Assembly (NCBI GenBank): GCA_018711265.1
Contig: DVIM01000027.1
Location: forward strand, 1 to 27,684
Source of the DNA: Spyradocola merdavium
Lineage (GTDB): Bacteria; Bacillota; Clostridia; Christensenellales; UBA1750
DNA length: 27,684 nt
Direction of reading: 5' to 3'
The notes beneath the pieces are model-generated. The model saw only the letters and a program-made list of their open reading frames with translations. It was not told where the DNA came from and did not search any database. The position numbers and the translations under genes are program-made. Each line of letters begins with the position of its first letter. Position 1 is the first letter of the stretch. Of this stretch, positions 6,899-15,308 are shown one piece after another.

Positions 6899-7585
6899 TC
6901 AGAGCGCGTTCCAGATCAGGAGGAAGGCGGCCACGCAGCCCCACGCGTTCCCCGTCTCCCGCTTTACCAGGAGCATCCCGTATATCGCGGCGAATGTGGT
7001 CAGGCTCTCCAGCAGGCCCCAAAGAGAGATCTCCATCGGATGGAACAGCAGGCAGACCGCTGCGCAGACGAGCGCGCCCCAGCTCAGGAACCGCGGCTTG
7101 GCCGGATAGCGCGCGTCGATCTTGTCGCAGATCACGGCGTAGTTCCACCCCTCAAAAAAGCCCCAGACCACGGCGATCAGCGCCATGCCGAGGATCGACC
7201 CGGGCAGGCCGGCGCTTCGCACCTCCCGCGCGATGCGGATGTCCAGGGGGCAGTACCCCTCGATCTTCCCCGCCCCGAGGCGCACGAGCACGCTCGGCAC
7301 AAAGCACAGCAGCGTGCCGAGGATCGCGGGAAGCGCGCCCTTTCTGCGCAGGCCGAAGCTCGAGAGGCGCTCCCGCCGCAGGATGCAGACGGCGACGCTG
7401 CCCAGCCCCGCCACGCCGAACTGCACGCCGGCATTCAGGAGCAGCCGGGGCAGGAGGGGGCGCGCGCCGTCCAGGACGAAGGCCTCCATGGGCCCAGCAA
7501 ACACGGCGTACAGAAAAAATGCGCTGTCGTTTCCTCCCTTTCCGTTCTGCGCTCCCATTGCAGCATGGGCGAGCGCGCGCAGCAA
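6899..7585 (-). CDS. Multi-pass membrane protein, possibly CPBP-like; start uncertain
   Basis: This protein of up to 228 residues has about six hydrophobic segments. It contains a central GFFEGWNYAVICDKI motif and a later LLFHPM. That arrangement loosely recalls the CPBP (CAAX protease and bacteriocin-processing) family, but the canonical EExxxR motif is absent, so no protease activity is claimed. The start is unclear. The frame opens with TTG at 7585 and has ATG at 7558, neither with a ribosome site. The only good purine-rich stretch (AAAGGGAGGAAAC) lies inside the frame and is not followed at proper spacing by a start codon. An N-terminal frameshift or non-standard start is possible. Function unknown. 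Confidence 0.65.
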   Translation of the reverse strand: MLRALAHAAMGAQNGKGGNDSAFFLYAVFAGPMEAFVLDGARPLLPRLLLNAGVQFGVAGLGSVAVCILRRERLSSFGLRRKGALPAILGTLLCFVPSVLVRLGAGKIEGYCPLDIRIAREVRSAGLPGSILGMALIAVVWGFFEGWNYAVICDKIDARYPAKPRFLSWGALVCAAVCLLFHPMEISLWGLLESLTTFAAIYGMLLVKRETGNAWGCVAAFLLIWNAL

Positions 7586-7595
7586 GGCGCATGTG

Positions 7596-7625
7596 CTTTC
7601 CTTGCCGCGCGCTTTCGTGTATAAT
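7596..7625 (+). promoter_or_regulatory. Probable promoter of hflX
   Basis: A consensus -10 TATAAT (7620-7625) lies 53 bases before the hflX ATG. The best -35 (TTTCCT near 7597-7602) is weak at 17 bases spacing. Confidence 0.5.
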
Positions 7626-7677
7626 AGCAGAAAAGGCGGGGGCCGGGCCTCGGCGCCCCGTTTGATGGAGGCAATGT

Positions 7678-9441
7678 ATGATCAACGGCAATACCCAGGG
7701 CATCCGGCAGGCGCTCCTTGCGCAGATGGAGGCCATGCAGGAAATCGAGTGCGACCGGGACGTGTTCCTTCCCGAGGCCTTGATGCAGGAGATGGCGCGC
7801 TTTACGGGCCTGCTCAACCGCGAAATCTCCGTCTACCTCTCCCGCAGCGGCAGCGTGCTGGACGTGACCATCGGCGACGCGGACACCGTGGGCCTTCCGG
7901 AGGTCCACAGGCGGCGCTCGCTGGCGCGCCTTTCGGGCGTGCGCTGCATCCACACCCATCCCGGCGGGGACAGCACGCTCTCCGACGTGGACCTGCAGTC
8001 CCTGCAGCGCTTAAAGCTCGACGCCATGGCCGCCATCGGCGTCACCGCGGAGGGCCGCGCCCGGGCGCTCTCGGTCGCCTTCCTCGACGAGCCGGGCAGG
8101 GAGGGGCAGTACAAGCTGCTGCTCGCCGGCCCGTTCCCGGCAAACCGCGTGCCGCAGGCCGGGCTCATGCAGCAGATCGAGGAGGCGGACGCGCGCATCA
8201 GCGCGGCGCTCCCCCCGCCCCAGCGCACGGTGGAGCGCGCGATCGTCGTCGGCCTGTGCGAGAGCGAGGACGCGCCCTCGCTGCTGGAGCTCGCGCGCCT
8301 TGCGGACACGGCCGGGGCGCAGGTCGTCTATCGCCTCTTCCAGAACCGGTCGCGCGCGGAATCGGCCACCTACATCGGCTCGGGCAAGGCGCAGGAGATC
8401 TCCCTGCTCGTCGGCAGCGCGGACATCGACCTTGTGATCGTGGACGACGAGCTCACCGGCGCGCAGGTACGCAACCTGGAGGAGATCGTGGGCTGCCGCG
8501 TTGTGGACCGCACCGCGCTGATCCTGGACATCTTCGCCCAGCGCGCGACCACGCGCGAGGGCAAGCTGCAGGTGGAGCTCGCGCAGATGCAGTACCAGCT
8601 CCCGCGGCTGACGGGCCTGGGCGTCGCGCTCTCGCGCCTGGGCGGCGGCATCGGCACGCGCGGCCCGGGCGAGACGAAGCTGGAGGTGGACCGCCGGCGC
8701 ATCCGCCGCCGCATCACGGACATCTCCCGCGAGCTCAGGGAGGTCAAGCGCCAGCGCAACCAGCGGCGGGAGCGCCGCGAGCGCAACGAGGTGCCCGTCG
8801 TGGCGCTCGTGGGCTATACCAACGCGGGCAAGTCCTCCCTGCTCAACCTGCTCTCGGGCGCAAACGTCCTGGCGGAGGACAAGCTCTTTGCCACGCTGGA
8901 CCCGGTCACGCGGCGCATCCGCCTGCCCAGCGGCATGGACTGCCTGCTGGTGGACACGGTCGGCTTCATCAGCAAGCTGCCGCACGACCTGGTGGACGCC
9001 TTCCAATCCACCCTGGAGGAGGCGCTGCACGCGGACCTGCTGCTCATCGTGCAGGACGTGGCCGACCCGAACTTCGCGGACCAGGCGGTGGTCGTGGACC
9101 AGGTGCTCACTTCCCTTGGCGCAGGCGGCAAGCCGGTCCTTCGCGCCTACAACAAGCACGACCTGGCCCCGGAGGTGTCCGCCGACCGGGAGGACGTCGT
9201 GCTGCTGTCGACCAGGACGGGCGAGGGCGTGCCGGAGCTCCTCGCCGCCATCCAGTCACGCCTGCAGCACCTGCACCGCCGGCTCGAGCTCACCGTGCCC
9301 TACGACCGGGGCGACGTCGTCTCCTTTCTGCACAAGTACGGGTCCGTGCTGGAGGAGGAGTACGGCGAGGCGGGCTGCCGCATCTGCGCCCTGGTCGACC
9401 CGGTCACCGAGGAGCGCGCGCGCAAGATGCTGGAGCGCTGA
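7678..9441 (+). CDS. hflX: Ribosome-associated GTPase HflX with N-terminal JAMM/RadC-like domain
   Basis: The 587-residue protein is much longer than the roughly 420-430 residues of classic HflX, which binds 50S subunits and splits stalled or heat-stressed ribosomes. The HflX core starts near residue 185 with the N-terminal ARD domain (TYIGSGKAQEI, QRATTREGKLQVELAQMQYQLPRL, GPGETKLEVDRRRI). The G domain follows: G1 GYTNAGKS at 379-386, G3 DTVGF at 426-430 and G4 NKHD at 492-495. Residues about 40-160 form an extra domain with HTHPGGDSTLSDVD (92-105), an exact HxHx10D JAMM-type metal motif with Ser102 and a candidate partner Glu49. The start ATG at 7678 has GGAGG 5 bases upstream. Confidence 0.95.
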   Translation: MINGNTQGIRQALLAQMEAMQEIECDRDVFLPEALMQEMARFTGLLNREISVYLSRSGSVLDVTIGDADTVGLPEVHRRRSLARLSGVRCIHTHPGGDSTLSDVDLQSLQRLKLDAMAAIGVTAEGRARALSVAFLDEPGREGQYKLLLAGPFPANRVPQAGLMQQIEEADARISAALPPPQRTVERAIVVGLCESEDAPSLLELARLADTAGAQVVYRLFQNRSRAESATYIGSGKAQEISLLVGSADIDLVIVDDELTGAQVRNLEEIVGCRVVDRTALILDIFAQRATTREGKLQVELAQMQYQLPRLTGLGVALSRLGGGIGTRGPGETKLEVDRRRIRRRITDISRELREVKRQRNQRRERRERNEVPVVALVGYTNAGKSSLLNLLSGANVLAEDKLFATLDPVTRRIRLPSGMDCLLVDTVGFISKLPHDLVDAFQSTLEEALHADLLLIVQDVADPNFADQAVVVDQVLTSLGAGGKPVLRAYNKHDLAPEVSADREDVVLLSTRTGEGVPELLAAIQSRLQHLHRRLELTVPYDRGDVVSFLHKYGSVLEEEYGEAGCRICALVDPVTEERARKMLER

Positions 9442-9446
9442 AGGCA

Positions 9447-9976
9447 AAACAAGAGGAGGGCGCGGGCTCCTGTTCCCCTTCCGGGCTTGCGGGAGAGGTA
9501 GCCCGCGATGGCGATGGCCAGCGCCCCGATGAAGTCGACGATCAGGTCCCCCATGGTGTCCTGCAGAGCCGCCTGGCCGGTCAGCGCCTCCCCGCCTTCC
9601 AGGGCGTATTTCTGCATGTTGGCTGGAACAGCGCGTCCACGGTGAACTCGTAGATCTCCCAGAGCACGTCCAGCGCCAGGGCGAAACAGAGCGTGAACAG
9701 CGCCACAAACGCCGGGCTCATGCTCACGGGGATGCCCTCGGTCTTGTTGAGGAAGGTGAGCACCGAAAACCCCAGCGCCCCCAGCATCGCCCCGCTGAGC
9801 GCGTGCAGGACCCGGGGCAGCAGGAGGGCCGCGATGCCCAGCAGGCATTGCAGCAGCATGCGCACATAGTCGCCCTTCGTGCGCGCAAAGCGCGCATCCG
9901 CGCGGGCCGGCGCAAACAGGCGCACAAACCCGCCGGAAATCCGCGGCCAGTCCCAGTTTCTCCTCCGTTTTGCCAT
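9447..9976 (-). pseudogene. Frameshifted small integral membrane protein gene
   Basis: From the ATG at 9976 (ribosome site AAGGAGA) one frame encodes an N-terminal part with three hydrophobic segments, ending in LDVLWEIYEFTVDALFQ. The obvious continuation NMQKYALEGGEALTGQAALQDTMGDLIVDFIGALAIAIAGYLSRK lies in another frame from about 9622. Restoring one base near 9620-9626 (CAGCC read as CAGGCC) would join them. The uncorrected frame stops at 9581. The C-terminal frame then runs without a stop into the antisense of hflX, so the 3' end may also be eroded. The left boundary given here is approximate. The protein resembles uncharacterised VanZ/YjdF-like small membrane proteins. A sequencing error is an alternative explanation. 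Confidence 0.65.
9454..9471. terminator. Weak convergent hairpin between hflX and the frameshifted gene
   Basis: AGGAG (9454-9458) pairs with CTCCT (9467-9471) around an 8-base GC loop. The minus strand then reads CTTGTTTTG, the plus strand GTTCCCC. It may weakly terminate either convergent transcript. Confidence 0.3.
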
Positions 9977-9992
9977 GCGATCTCTCCTTTTC

Positions 9993-10038
9993 CAAAGAAG
10001 AGGGCGGCATCCGGCGCGCCGCGCCGAATGCCGCCCTC
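9993..10038 (-). terminator. Intrinsic terminator after the GH97 gene
   Basis: On the minus strand GAGGGCGGCAT pairs perfectly with ATGCCGCCCTC (11 pairs), with further GC pairing inside, followed by TTCTTT. It lies 17 bases after the glycosidase stop and just before the ribosome site of the frameshifted gene. Confidence 0.8.
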
Positions 10039-10054
10039 CTTTGCGGACCCCGGG

Positions 10055-11938
10055 TCAGTCCGCCTTCTTTTCCAGCATCAGGGCAAAGCCGCCGTTGGCC
10101 GCAAGGGGGATGTCCAGCGCGTCGCCCTTCTTGACGGGGAAGGACTCCACGCGCATCCGGTGCAGGTCGTGCGCGTGCAGCGCGGGCCGGCCGGGCATGG
10201 CGTCCAGCTTTGCGCAGAGCTCGGCATCCGCCGGGGGCAGCGCGCCCTCCGCCGCGTCAAAGGGCGTCTCGTCCCCCAGATCGTCGGCAAAGAGGGAGGC
10301 CGTGTACGCCGCGCCCTCCTCGAGGAAGTCCAGCTCCAGCCGGACGTTGCGCGGCCGCCGGGCGCAGATGCCCGCGGCAAACCAGTCCTCGCCCTTGCGG
10401 CGGGCCATGGTCACAAAGGACGCGGGGTACGCCTCCAGCACGCGCGTCTCGTCCCAGACGGTGGGCACCTTGGACAGGAACGGCCGCGCCGGGTGCGCGA
10501 GCACCGTCTCGGCCCGCTCGCCGATGTGCAGAATATAGGAGGTGAAGATCACCGTCAGGGCGGTCTGGTGCGCGTCGGTCGTGCCGGTCAGGTAGGCGCG
10601 GTAGCAGACGGGCGTGTAGTCCATGGGGCCCATGGCGTTGCGCGTAAAGGGCAGGGTGCAGTTGTGCGCCGCATCCGGACCCATGGGCAGGATGTTCGAG
10701 AAGTTCTGCAGGTACTCCCCGCCCAGCACGCCCTCGCGCGTCAGCACGTGCGGCCAGGTGCGGATCTCGCCCGCGGGCTTCATGGCGCCGTGGAAGTTGA
10801 CCATGAGGCGGTACTTCGCCGCGATGCGCGCCAGGTAGTCGTACTGCTTCACGCGCTCGGCGCGGTCGCTCTCGAAGAAGTCGATCTTGACGCCCACCAC
10901 GCCCCAGGAGGACCAGAGCTTGAACTTCTCCTCCGCGATCTCCGGCGAGCGCACGTCCTTGCTGTGCTCCCAGAGCCAGATCTTGACGTTCCGCTCCGCG
11001 GCGTACTTGACCAGCTCCGGGATGTCGACGTTCCCCGGCCAGCCGCCGTCCGCCAAATAGTAGGGGAAGCCCATCTGCGCGGCATAGTCCACGTATTCGC
11101 GGCAGCGCTTGGGGTCGCGGGTGGAGTCGTTCTCCGCCATCCAGCTCCAGGCCGCGACGCCCGGCTGGACAAAGGAGGTGTCCTCCACGATGGAGGGCGG
11201 GTTGAGGTTTTCCAGCGTGTTGGAGGTGACGATGTCGTTGAGGTCGCCGCAGAGCACGACGCGCCAGGGCGTGGTCACGGGGAAGTGCGTCAGCGTGGGG
11301 CTGAGCTGGTCCGGCGCGCGCTGCACCATCAGCCGCTGCGGGTCCTCGCGCGTGGAGAGCAGGTTGCTTCCGCCGTAGTCGCCAAAGACCGCGGCCTCCG
11401 CATAGAGAGCCCAGACGCCCGCGCCGCAGTCCACCAGCACCGGGAAGGCCAGGCGGTTCTGGTACAGGTCGCACTTGGGGATGGGGTAGTACATGTCCTC
11501 GTAGGTGAAGAGGTACTTCATGCCGTAGACGTCGCCGGCGCCGGCCGGGATGGAAAAGCCGGTCCGCTCCCCGAGGACGGAGGCGTTCCCCTCGCCCCCG
11601 GCGATGAGGCGCAGGGCCACGCCGTCGTCGTAGGCGCGGCCTTCGACCTGCAGCGTCTCCTCGTGCTTTTCCAGCAGAAGCGTCAGGGTGTTGGCGTGGT
11701 TTTCGCACGGGCTCTTCTTGAACGCGGGCAGGGTATAGGTCTCCTGGATGGAGGCGTAGTTGCTCGAAACGAGGGTGAGGCCGCAGCTCAGGTCCGCCTG
11801 GCGCAGCAGCAGGCCCAGGGGCGAGCGGTCCACGACGGTCACGCCGTCCTTTTCCGCGGCGTAGTGCAGCGCGCCCTCGCGCAGGGTGACGGTCAGCTTC
11901 ACCCGCCCATTGGGCGATTGGATGGAAAACCGGGGCAT
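10055..11938 (-). CDS. Glycoside hydrolase family 97, retaining type (probable alpha-galactosidase)
   Basis: This 627-residue GH97 enzyme has an N-terminal beta-sandwich (about 1-240), a central TIM barrel (about 255-530) and a C-terminal beta domain. The barrel shows VAAWSWMAEN, YYLADGGWPG, IWLWEHSKD, WGVVGVKIDFFESD and LTREGVLGGEYL. Asp353 in KIDFF is at the nucleophile position of retaining GH97 members. Glu408 lies exactly 55 residues later, matching the Asp415/Glu470 spacing recalled for the characterised retaining alpha-galactosidase of Bacteroides. Inverting SusB-type enzymes lack this Asp. No signal peptide is seen, so it is probably cytoplasmic and acts on imported oligosaccharides. 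AAGGAGGGG lies 7 bases before the ATG. No transporter is adjacent. Confidence 0.92.
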   Translation of the reverse strand: MPRFSIQSPNGRVKLTVTLREGALHYAAEKDGVTVVDRSPLGLLLRQADLSCGLTLVSSNYASIQETYTLPAFKKSPCENHANTLTLLLEKHEETLQVEGRAYDDGVALRLIAGGEGNASVLGERTGFSIPAGAGDVYGMKYLFTYEDMYYPIPKCDLYQNRLAFPVLVDCGAGVWALYAEAAVFGDYGGSNLLSTREDPQRLMVQRAPDQLSPTLTHFPVTTPWRVVLCGDLNDIVTSNTLENLNPPSIVEDTSFVQPGVAAWSWMAENDSTRDPKRCREYVDYAAQMGFPYYLADGGWPGNVDIPELVKYAAERNVKIWLWEHSKDVRSPEIAEEKFKLWSSWGVVGVKIDFFESDRAERVKQYDYLARIAAKYRLMVNFHGAMKPAGEIRTWPHVLTREGVLGGEYLQNFSNILPMGPDAAHNCTLPFTRNAMGPMDYTPVCYRAYLTGTTDAHQTALTVIFTSYILHIGERAETVLAHPARPFLSKVPTVWDETRVLEAYPASFVTMARRKGEDWFAAGICARRPRNVRLELDFLEEGAAYTASLFADDLGDETPFDAAEGALPPADAELCAKLDAMPGRPALHAHDLHRMRVESFPVKKGDALDIPLAANGGFALMLEKKAD

Positions 11939-11974
11939 TTTGTTCCCCTCCTTTTTCTAGCGTTTTCTGCCTTA

Positions 11975-12003
11975 ATGGTAGCAGTTTGCCTTTCGCCTGG
12001 CAA
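11975..12003 (-). promoter_or_regulatory. Promoter of the GH97 gene
   Basis: On the minus strand TTGCCA (11998-12003) and TACCAT (11975-11980) are 17 bases apart, 36 bases upstream of the start codon. Confidence 0.6.
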
Positions 12004-12110
12004 GATGTTTTTCCAGGGCGCGCGCAAGGAAATGGCACGGCCCGGGAATACTGGGACCAGAGCGCGCGTTCGGGTTCCCCCGCGCGCCTGGAAAGGGGTT
12101 TTCGGAGAAA

Positions 12111-13136
12111 ATGAAACGCACGCTGCTTCTGCTCCTGCTCGCCCTCTCGCTGACGGGCTGCGCCTGCTCCACATCGCCGGGCGGGCGCTCGCCTTCTCCC
12201 TCGCCCTCCCTGCGGGCGGCTGCCTCCGCCGCGCCCGCGCCCACGGCGGCGGCCTCCCCGCAGCCGGCGGCCGATTATGCGCTCCCGGAGCAGCTCACCA
12301 TCGGGGACAACGGGGTGCCGCTGGTCGAGGTCTACCTGGCGGAGGAAGAGGTCGTGGAGACCATGGACTTTGAGAGCTATCTGGCCGGGGTCCTGGCGGG
12401 CGAGATGCACAACGACTGGCCGCTGGAGGCGCTCAAGGCGCAGGCCATCATCGCGCGCACGTTCGCGCTGCGCTTTATCGAGGACGGCGGCTCCCGGTAC
12501 GCGGGCGCGCAGCTCTCCACGGACATCGGCGAGGCGCAGGCCTACGACATGAACCAGGTGAACGACCGCATCCGCCAGGCGGTCGAGGAGACGCGCGGCC
12601 TGGTCATCCTCTGCGAGGGGGAGCCGATCCAGGCCTGGTTCCACGCGCACGCGGGCGGCGTGACGGCCCTGGCGCAGGAGGGACTGGGCTATGACGAGGC
12701 CGAGCCGCCCTACACGCGCTCGGTGCAGGTGCGCGAGTCGCCCTCCGCGCCGGAGGACGTGCGCGCCTGGACGGCGACCTTCCCCCTCGCGCGCGTGCAG
12801 TCCGCGCTGGACGCCCTGGGCGGCGGGGACGCCGCGGCGCTGGCCATCGGCGAGCGCGGCCCCTCCGGGCGCGTCACGACGCTGACCGCCGGCGAGACCA
12901 CGGTCCGCGCGGTGGACTTCCGCCGGGAGATCGGGAGCACGGAGATGAAGTCCACGCTCCTTACGGACCTGAGCGTGGGCGAGGAGGGCGTCACGATCTC
13001 CGGCTCGGGCTACGGCCACGGGGTCGGCATGTCCCAGTGGGGCGCCTATGAGATGGCATCCGACGGAAAGACCGCGCAGGAGATCATCGAGGCCTTCTAC
13101 CAGAACATCGAGATCGCCCGCGTCTACGGGGAGTGA
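12111..13136 (+). CDS. SpoIID/LytB-domain lipoprotein (probable peptidoglycan lytic transglycosylase)
   Basis: The 341-residue precursor has a lipoprotein signal ending LSLTGC (Cys17) and a Pro/Ser/Ala-rich linker to about residue 57. The SpoIID domain then shows FESYLAGVLAGEMHNDWPLEALKAQAIIARTFAL, with Glu98 at the position of the catalytic acid, and the C-terminal GYGHGVGMSQWGAYEMA motif. Family members cut denuded glycan strands; SpoIID itself drives engulfment in spore formers. Here the anchor is a lipid rather than the membrane helix of Bacillus SpoIID, so it may be a paralogue. The ribosome site is a close GGAG or an upstream AAAGGGG. It converges on ktrA with 18 bases between stops. 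Confidence 0.88.
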   Translation: MKRTLLLLLLALSLTGCACSTSPGGRSPSPSPSLRAAASAAPAPTAAASPQPAADYALPEQLTIGDNGVPLVEVYLAEEEVVETMDFESYLAGVLAGEMHNDWPLEALKAQAIIARTFALRFIEDGGSRYAGAQLSTDIGEAQAYDMNQVNDRIRQAVEETRGLVILCEGEPIQAWFHAHAGGVTALAQEGLGYDEAEPPYTRSVQVRESPSAPEDVRAWTATFPLARVQSALDALGGGDAAALAIGERGPSGRVTTLTAGETTVRAVDFRREIGSTEMKSTLLTDLSVGEEGVTISGSGYGHGVGMSQWGAYEMASDGKTAQEIIEAFYQNIEIARVYGE

Positions 13137-13154
13137 GGGGAGCGCGCCCCGCGC

Positions 13155-13814
13155 TCACCGGCCGGCCATGTCCTCCAGCTTGGAGATGCTCGCGTTGGAG
13201 CCGATGGCCACGAGCACGTCGTCCTTCTCCAGGGCGTCTATGCCCTGCGGCGCGACGGAGATGTCCCCGCCGACGTGGCGGATGGCCATGACGTTGATGC
13301 CGTAGCGCACGCGCAGGTTGAGCTCCCGCATGTTCTTGCCCACCCACTGCGGCGGGACGCTGATCTCGACCAGGGAATAGTCGGGCGAGAGCTCGATGTA
13401 GTCCAGGATGTTGGTCGACACGAGGTTGTACGCCGTGCGCGCGCCCATGTCCCGCTCCGGGAAGACGACCTTGTCCGCGCCGACGCGCTGGAGCACCTTG
13501 GCGTGCAGGTCGCTCTTGGCCTTTGTCAGCACGTACTTGACCCCCAGCTCCTTGCAGAGCATGGTGACCAGGATGCTGGCCTGCAGGTCGCTGCCGATGG
13601 AGACCACGGCCACGTCGAAGTTGCGCAGGCCGAGCGAGCCGAGCTCCGCCTCGTCCGTCGCGTCCGCGCAGACGGCGTGCGTCACGGAGTCCGCGATCTC
13701 CTCCACGCGCTCGACGCTGCGGTCGATGGCCAGCACCTCGTGCCCCATTCGGTACAGTTCCGTCGCCACGGAGACGCCGAAGCGCCCCAGGCCGATTACG
13801 ACAAATTGTTTCAT
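13155..13814 (-). CDS. ktrA: Potassium uptake regulatory subunit KtrA/TrkA (RCK)
   Basis: This 219-residue cytoplasmic gating subunit has an N-terminal Rossmann fold, VVIGLGRFGVSVATEL, with the acidic IDRS at the end of the second strand. That fold binds NAD(H) or ATP/ADP. A C-terminal RCK_C domain from about residue 135 (SLVEISVPPQWVGKNMRELNLRVRYGINVMAI) would bind a further ligand; cyclic di-AMP is known for the family in Bacillota. The frame opens 6 codons earlier at 13832, but GGGAGGA lies about 10 bases before the ATG at 13814, which is preferred. It follows ktrB by 31 bases in one operon. Confidence 0.95.
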   Translation of the reverse strand: MKQFVVIGLGRFGVSVATELYRMGHEVLAIDRSVERVEEIADSVTHAVCADATDEAELGSLGLRNFDVAVVSIGSDLQASILVTMLCKELGVKYVLTKAKSDLHAKVLQRVGADKVVFPERDMGARTAYNLVSTNILDYIELSPDYSLVEISVPPQWVGKNMRELNLRVRYGINVMAIRHVGGDISVAPQGIDALEKDDVLVAIGSNASISKLEDMAGR

Positions 13815-13845
13815 AGAATTTCTTCCTCCCAATCCCCTGCGGGGT

Positions 13846-15258
13846 TTAGCCGATCATGACCTTGCCCTCGGGATAAATCAGATGGTTCTGCCCCTTGGGA
13901 TGGCGGCGCGTGATCCCCAGGGCGATGGTGAGCAGGCCCACGCGGCCGACGAACATCACGACGCACATCAGGATCTTGCCCGCCGCGTTGAGCTCCGCCG
14001 TGACGCCGATGGTCAGGCCCACCGTGCCGAAGGCGGAGATCACCTCGTACATGATGTTGCTGGAATTGACCGCCTCCGAAGGCTCCAGCAGCAGCGTCAG
14101 CAGCAGATAGGAGACGATGATGAGCGTCAGCGCGAGGGTGAAGAGCACGACCGCGCGGTTCATCTGCCCCTGGTTGACCGTCCGCCGGAAGACAACCACG
14201 CGCTCCCGGCCGCGCAGCACGTTGTAGATTAATAAGAAGAACAGGCCGAACGTCGTCGTCTTCAAGCCGCCGCCCGTGGAGGCCGGGGAGGCGCCGATGA
14301 ACATCAGGATCATCGTCAGCATGAGCGAGGGCGGGGTCAGGTCCGCCTGGTTGAGCGTGTTGTACCCGGCCGTGCGCGCGGTCACGGACTGGAACAGCGC
14401 GTTGACCGGCCGCATGTAAGGATACATCTCCGGGTCCGCAAGCGTGCGCGGGTTCTCGATCTCCAGCACAAAAAAGCAGATCGCGCCGCCCAGGGTCAGG
14501 ATGGCGGAAATCACCAGCACGAGCTTGGAGTGCAGCGACAGGCGCGCAAAGCGCAGGTGGTTTCGCTGCAGGTCGAACAGCACGGAAAACCCGATGCCCC
14601 CCACCGTGATCAGCGCGCAGATGATGAGCTGCACCACGGGGTCATTTTTATAGTAGGAAAATCCTCCCACCAGGTCGAATCCCGCGTTGCAGAACGCCGA
14701 AATCGAGTGGAAGACCGAGTGCCAGACCCCGCGCGCCACGCCGTGCTCGGGGATCATGCGCGTCATGAGCAGCACCGCGCCGATGCCCTCGATAGCAAGG
14801 ACCAGCACCACGATGCGCACGGTCAGGGCGACCATGCCCTGCAGCCCCTCCTGGTTCAGGCTGTTGGAGATGACCAGGCGCTCGCTGAGCGTGATGCGCC
14901 GGCGCAGAAGGATCAGGATCAGCGTGCTCAGCGTCATGAACCCCAGGCCCCCGACCTGGATGAGCGCGATCAGCGCCACCTGCCCAAAGAGCGTAAGGTC
15001 GCTCCCGGGGTCGACGACCGTAAGGCCCGTCACGCACACGGCCGAGGTCGCCGTAAACAGCGCGTCCAGGAAGGGGAGGCGCTCGCCCGTGCTGGCCAGC
15101 GGCAGGTGCAGCAGCAGCGCGCCGAGGAGGATGAGCGCGCCAAAGCCCAGCATCAGCACGCGCGAGGGCGAGGTCACCGCCTTTTTGACCTTCAGCCGCG
15201 CGAGGGAATGGGGGGCGGCGATGGCGTGCAGCCAGGTTCGAATTCCGATTCTTCTCAT
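13846..15258 (-). CDS. ktrB: Potassium uptake membrane subunit KtrB/TrkH
   Basis: This 470-residue ion-translocating subunit of the Ktr/Trk system is built from four M1-P-M2 repeats. The four selectivity-filter loops are visible: TATSAVCVTGLTV, HSISAFCNAGFD, QSVTARTAGYNT and SAFGTVGLTIGV, each with the conserved glycine. GASPASTGGGLKTTT is the flexible intramembrane loop of the third repeat, which gates the pore in Ktr systems. A basic cytoplasmic N-terminus precedes the first helix. The start has GGAG 7 bases upstream. With ktrA immediately downstream this forms a KtrAB pair; I see no cyclic di-AMP riboswitch in its short leader. Confidence 0.96.
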   Translation of the reverse strand: MRRIGIRTWLHAIAAPHSLARLKVKKAVTSPSRVLMLGFGALILLGALLLHLPLASTGERLPFLDALFTATSAVCVTGLTVVDPGSDLTLFGQVALIALIQVGGLGFMTLSTLILILLRRRITLSERLVISNSLNQEGLQGMVALTVRIVVLVLAIEGIGAVLLMTRMIPEHGVARGVWHSVFHSISAFCNAGFDLVGGFSYYKNDPVVQLIICALITVGGIGFSVLFDLQRNHLRFARLSLHSKLVLVISAILTLGGAICFFVLEIENPRTLADPEMYPYMRPVNALFQSVTARTAGYNTLNQADLTPPSLMLTMILMFIGASPASTGGGLKTTTFGLFFLLIYNVLRGRERVVVFRRTVNQGQMNRAVVLFTLALTLIIVSYLLLTLLLEPSEAVNSSNIMYEVISAFGTVGLTIGVTAELNAAGKILMCVVMFVGRVGLLTIALGITRRHPKGQNHLIYPEGKVMIG

Positions 15259-15308
15259 TTTTATGCTCCGCAGTTTCGTTCTCCGTTTTTTCCATGGCAG
15301 TCAAGGGT

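Noticed and set aside
7185..9653. 822-codon open frame overlapping hflX on the same strand
   Set aside because: Its sequence is low-complexity Ala/Arg/Gly/Pro, as expected from reading hflX out of frame.
10257..13019. 920-codon minus-strand frame spanning the GH97 and SpoIID-like genes
   Set aside because: It crosses two recognisable genes and a promoter region and shows no family similarity.
13132..13158. GTGAG/CTCAC hairpin between the SpoIID-like and ktrA stop codons
   Set aside because: It has only five outer pairs and no T run on either strand, so I do not call a terminator.
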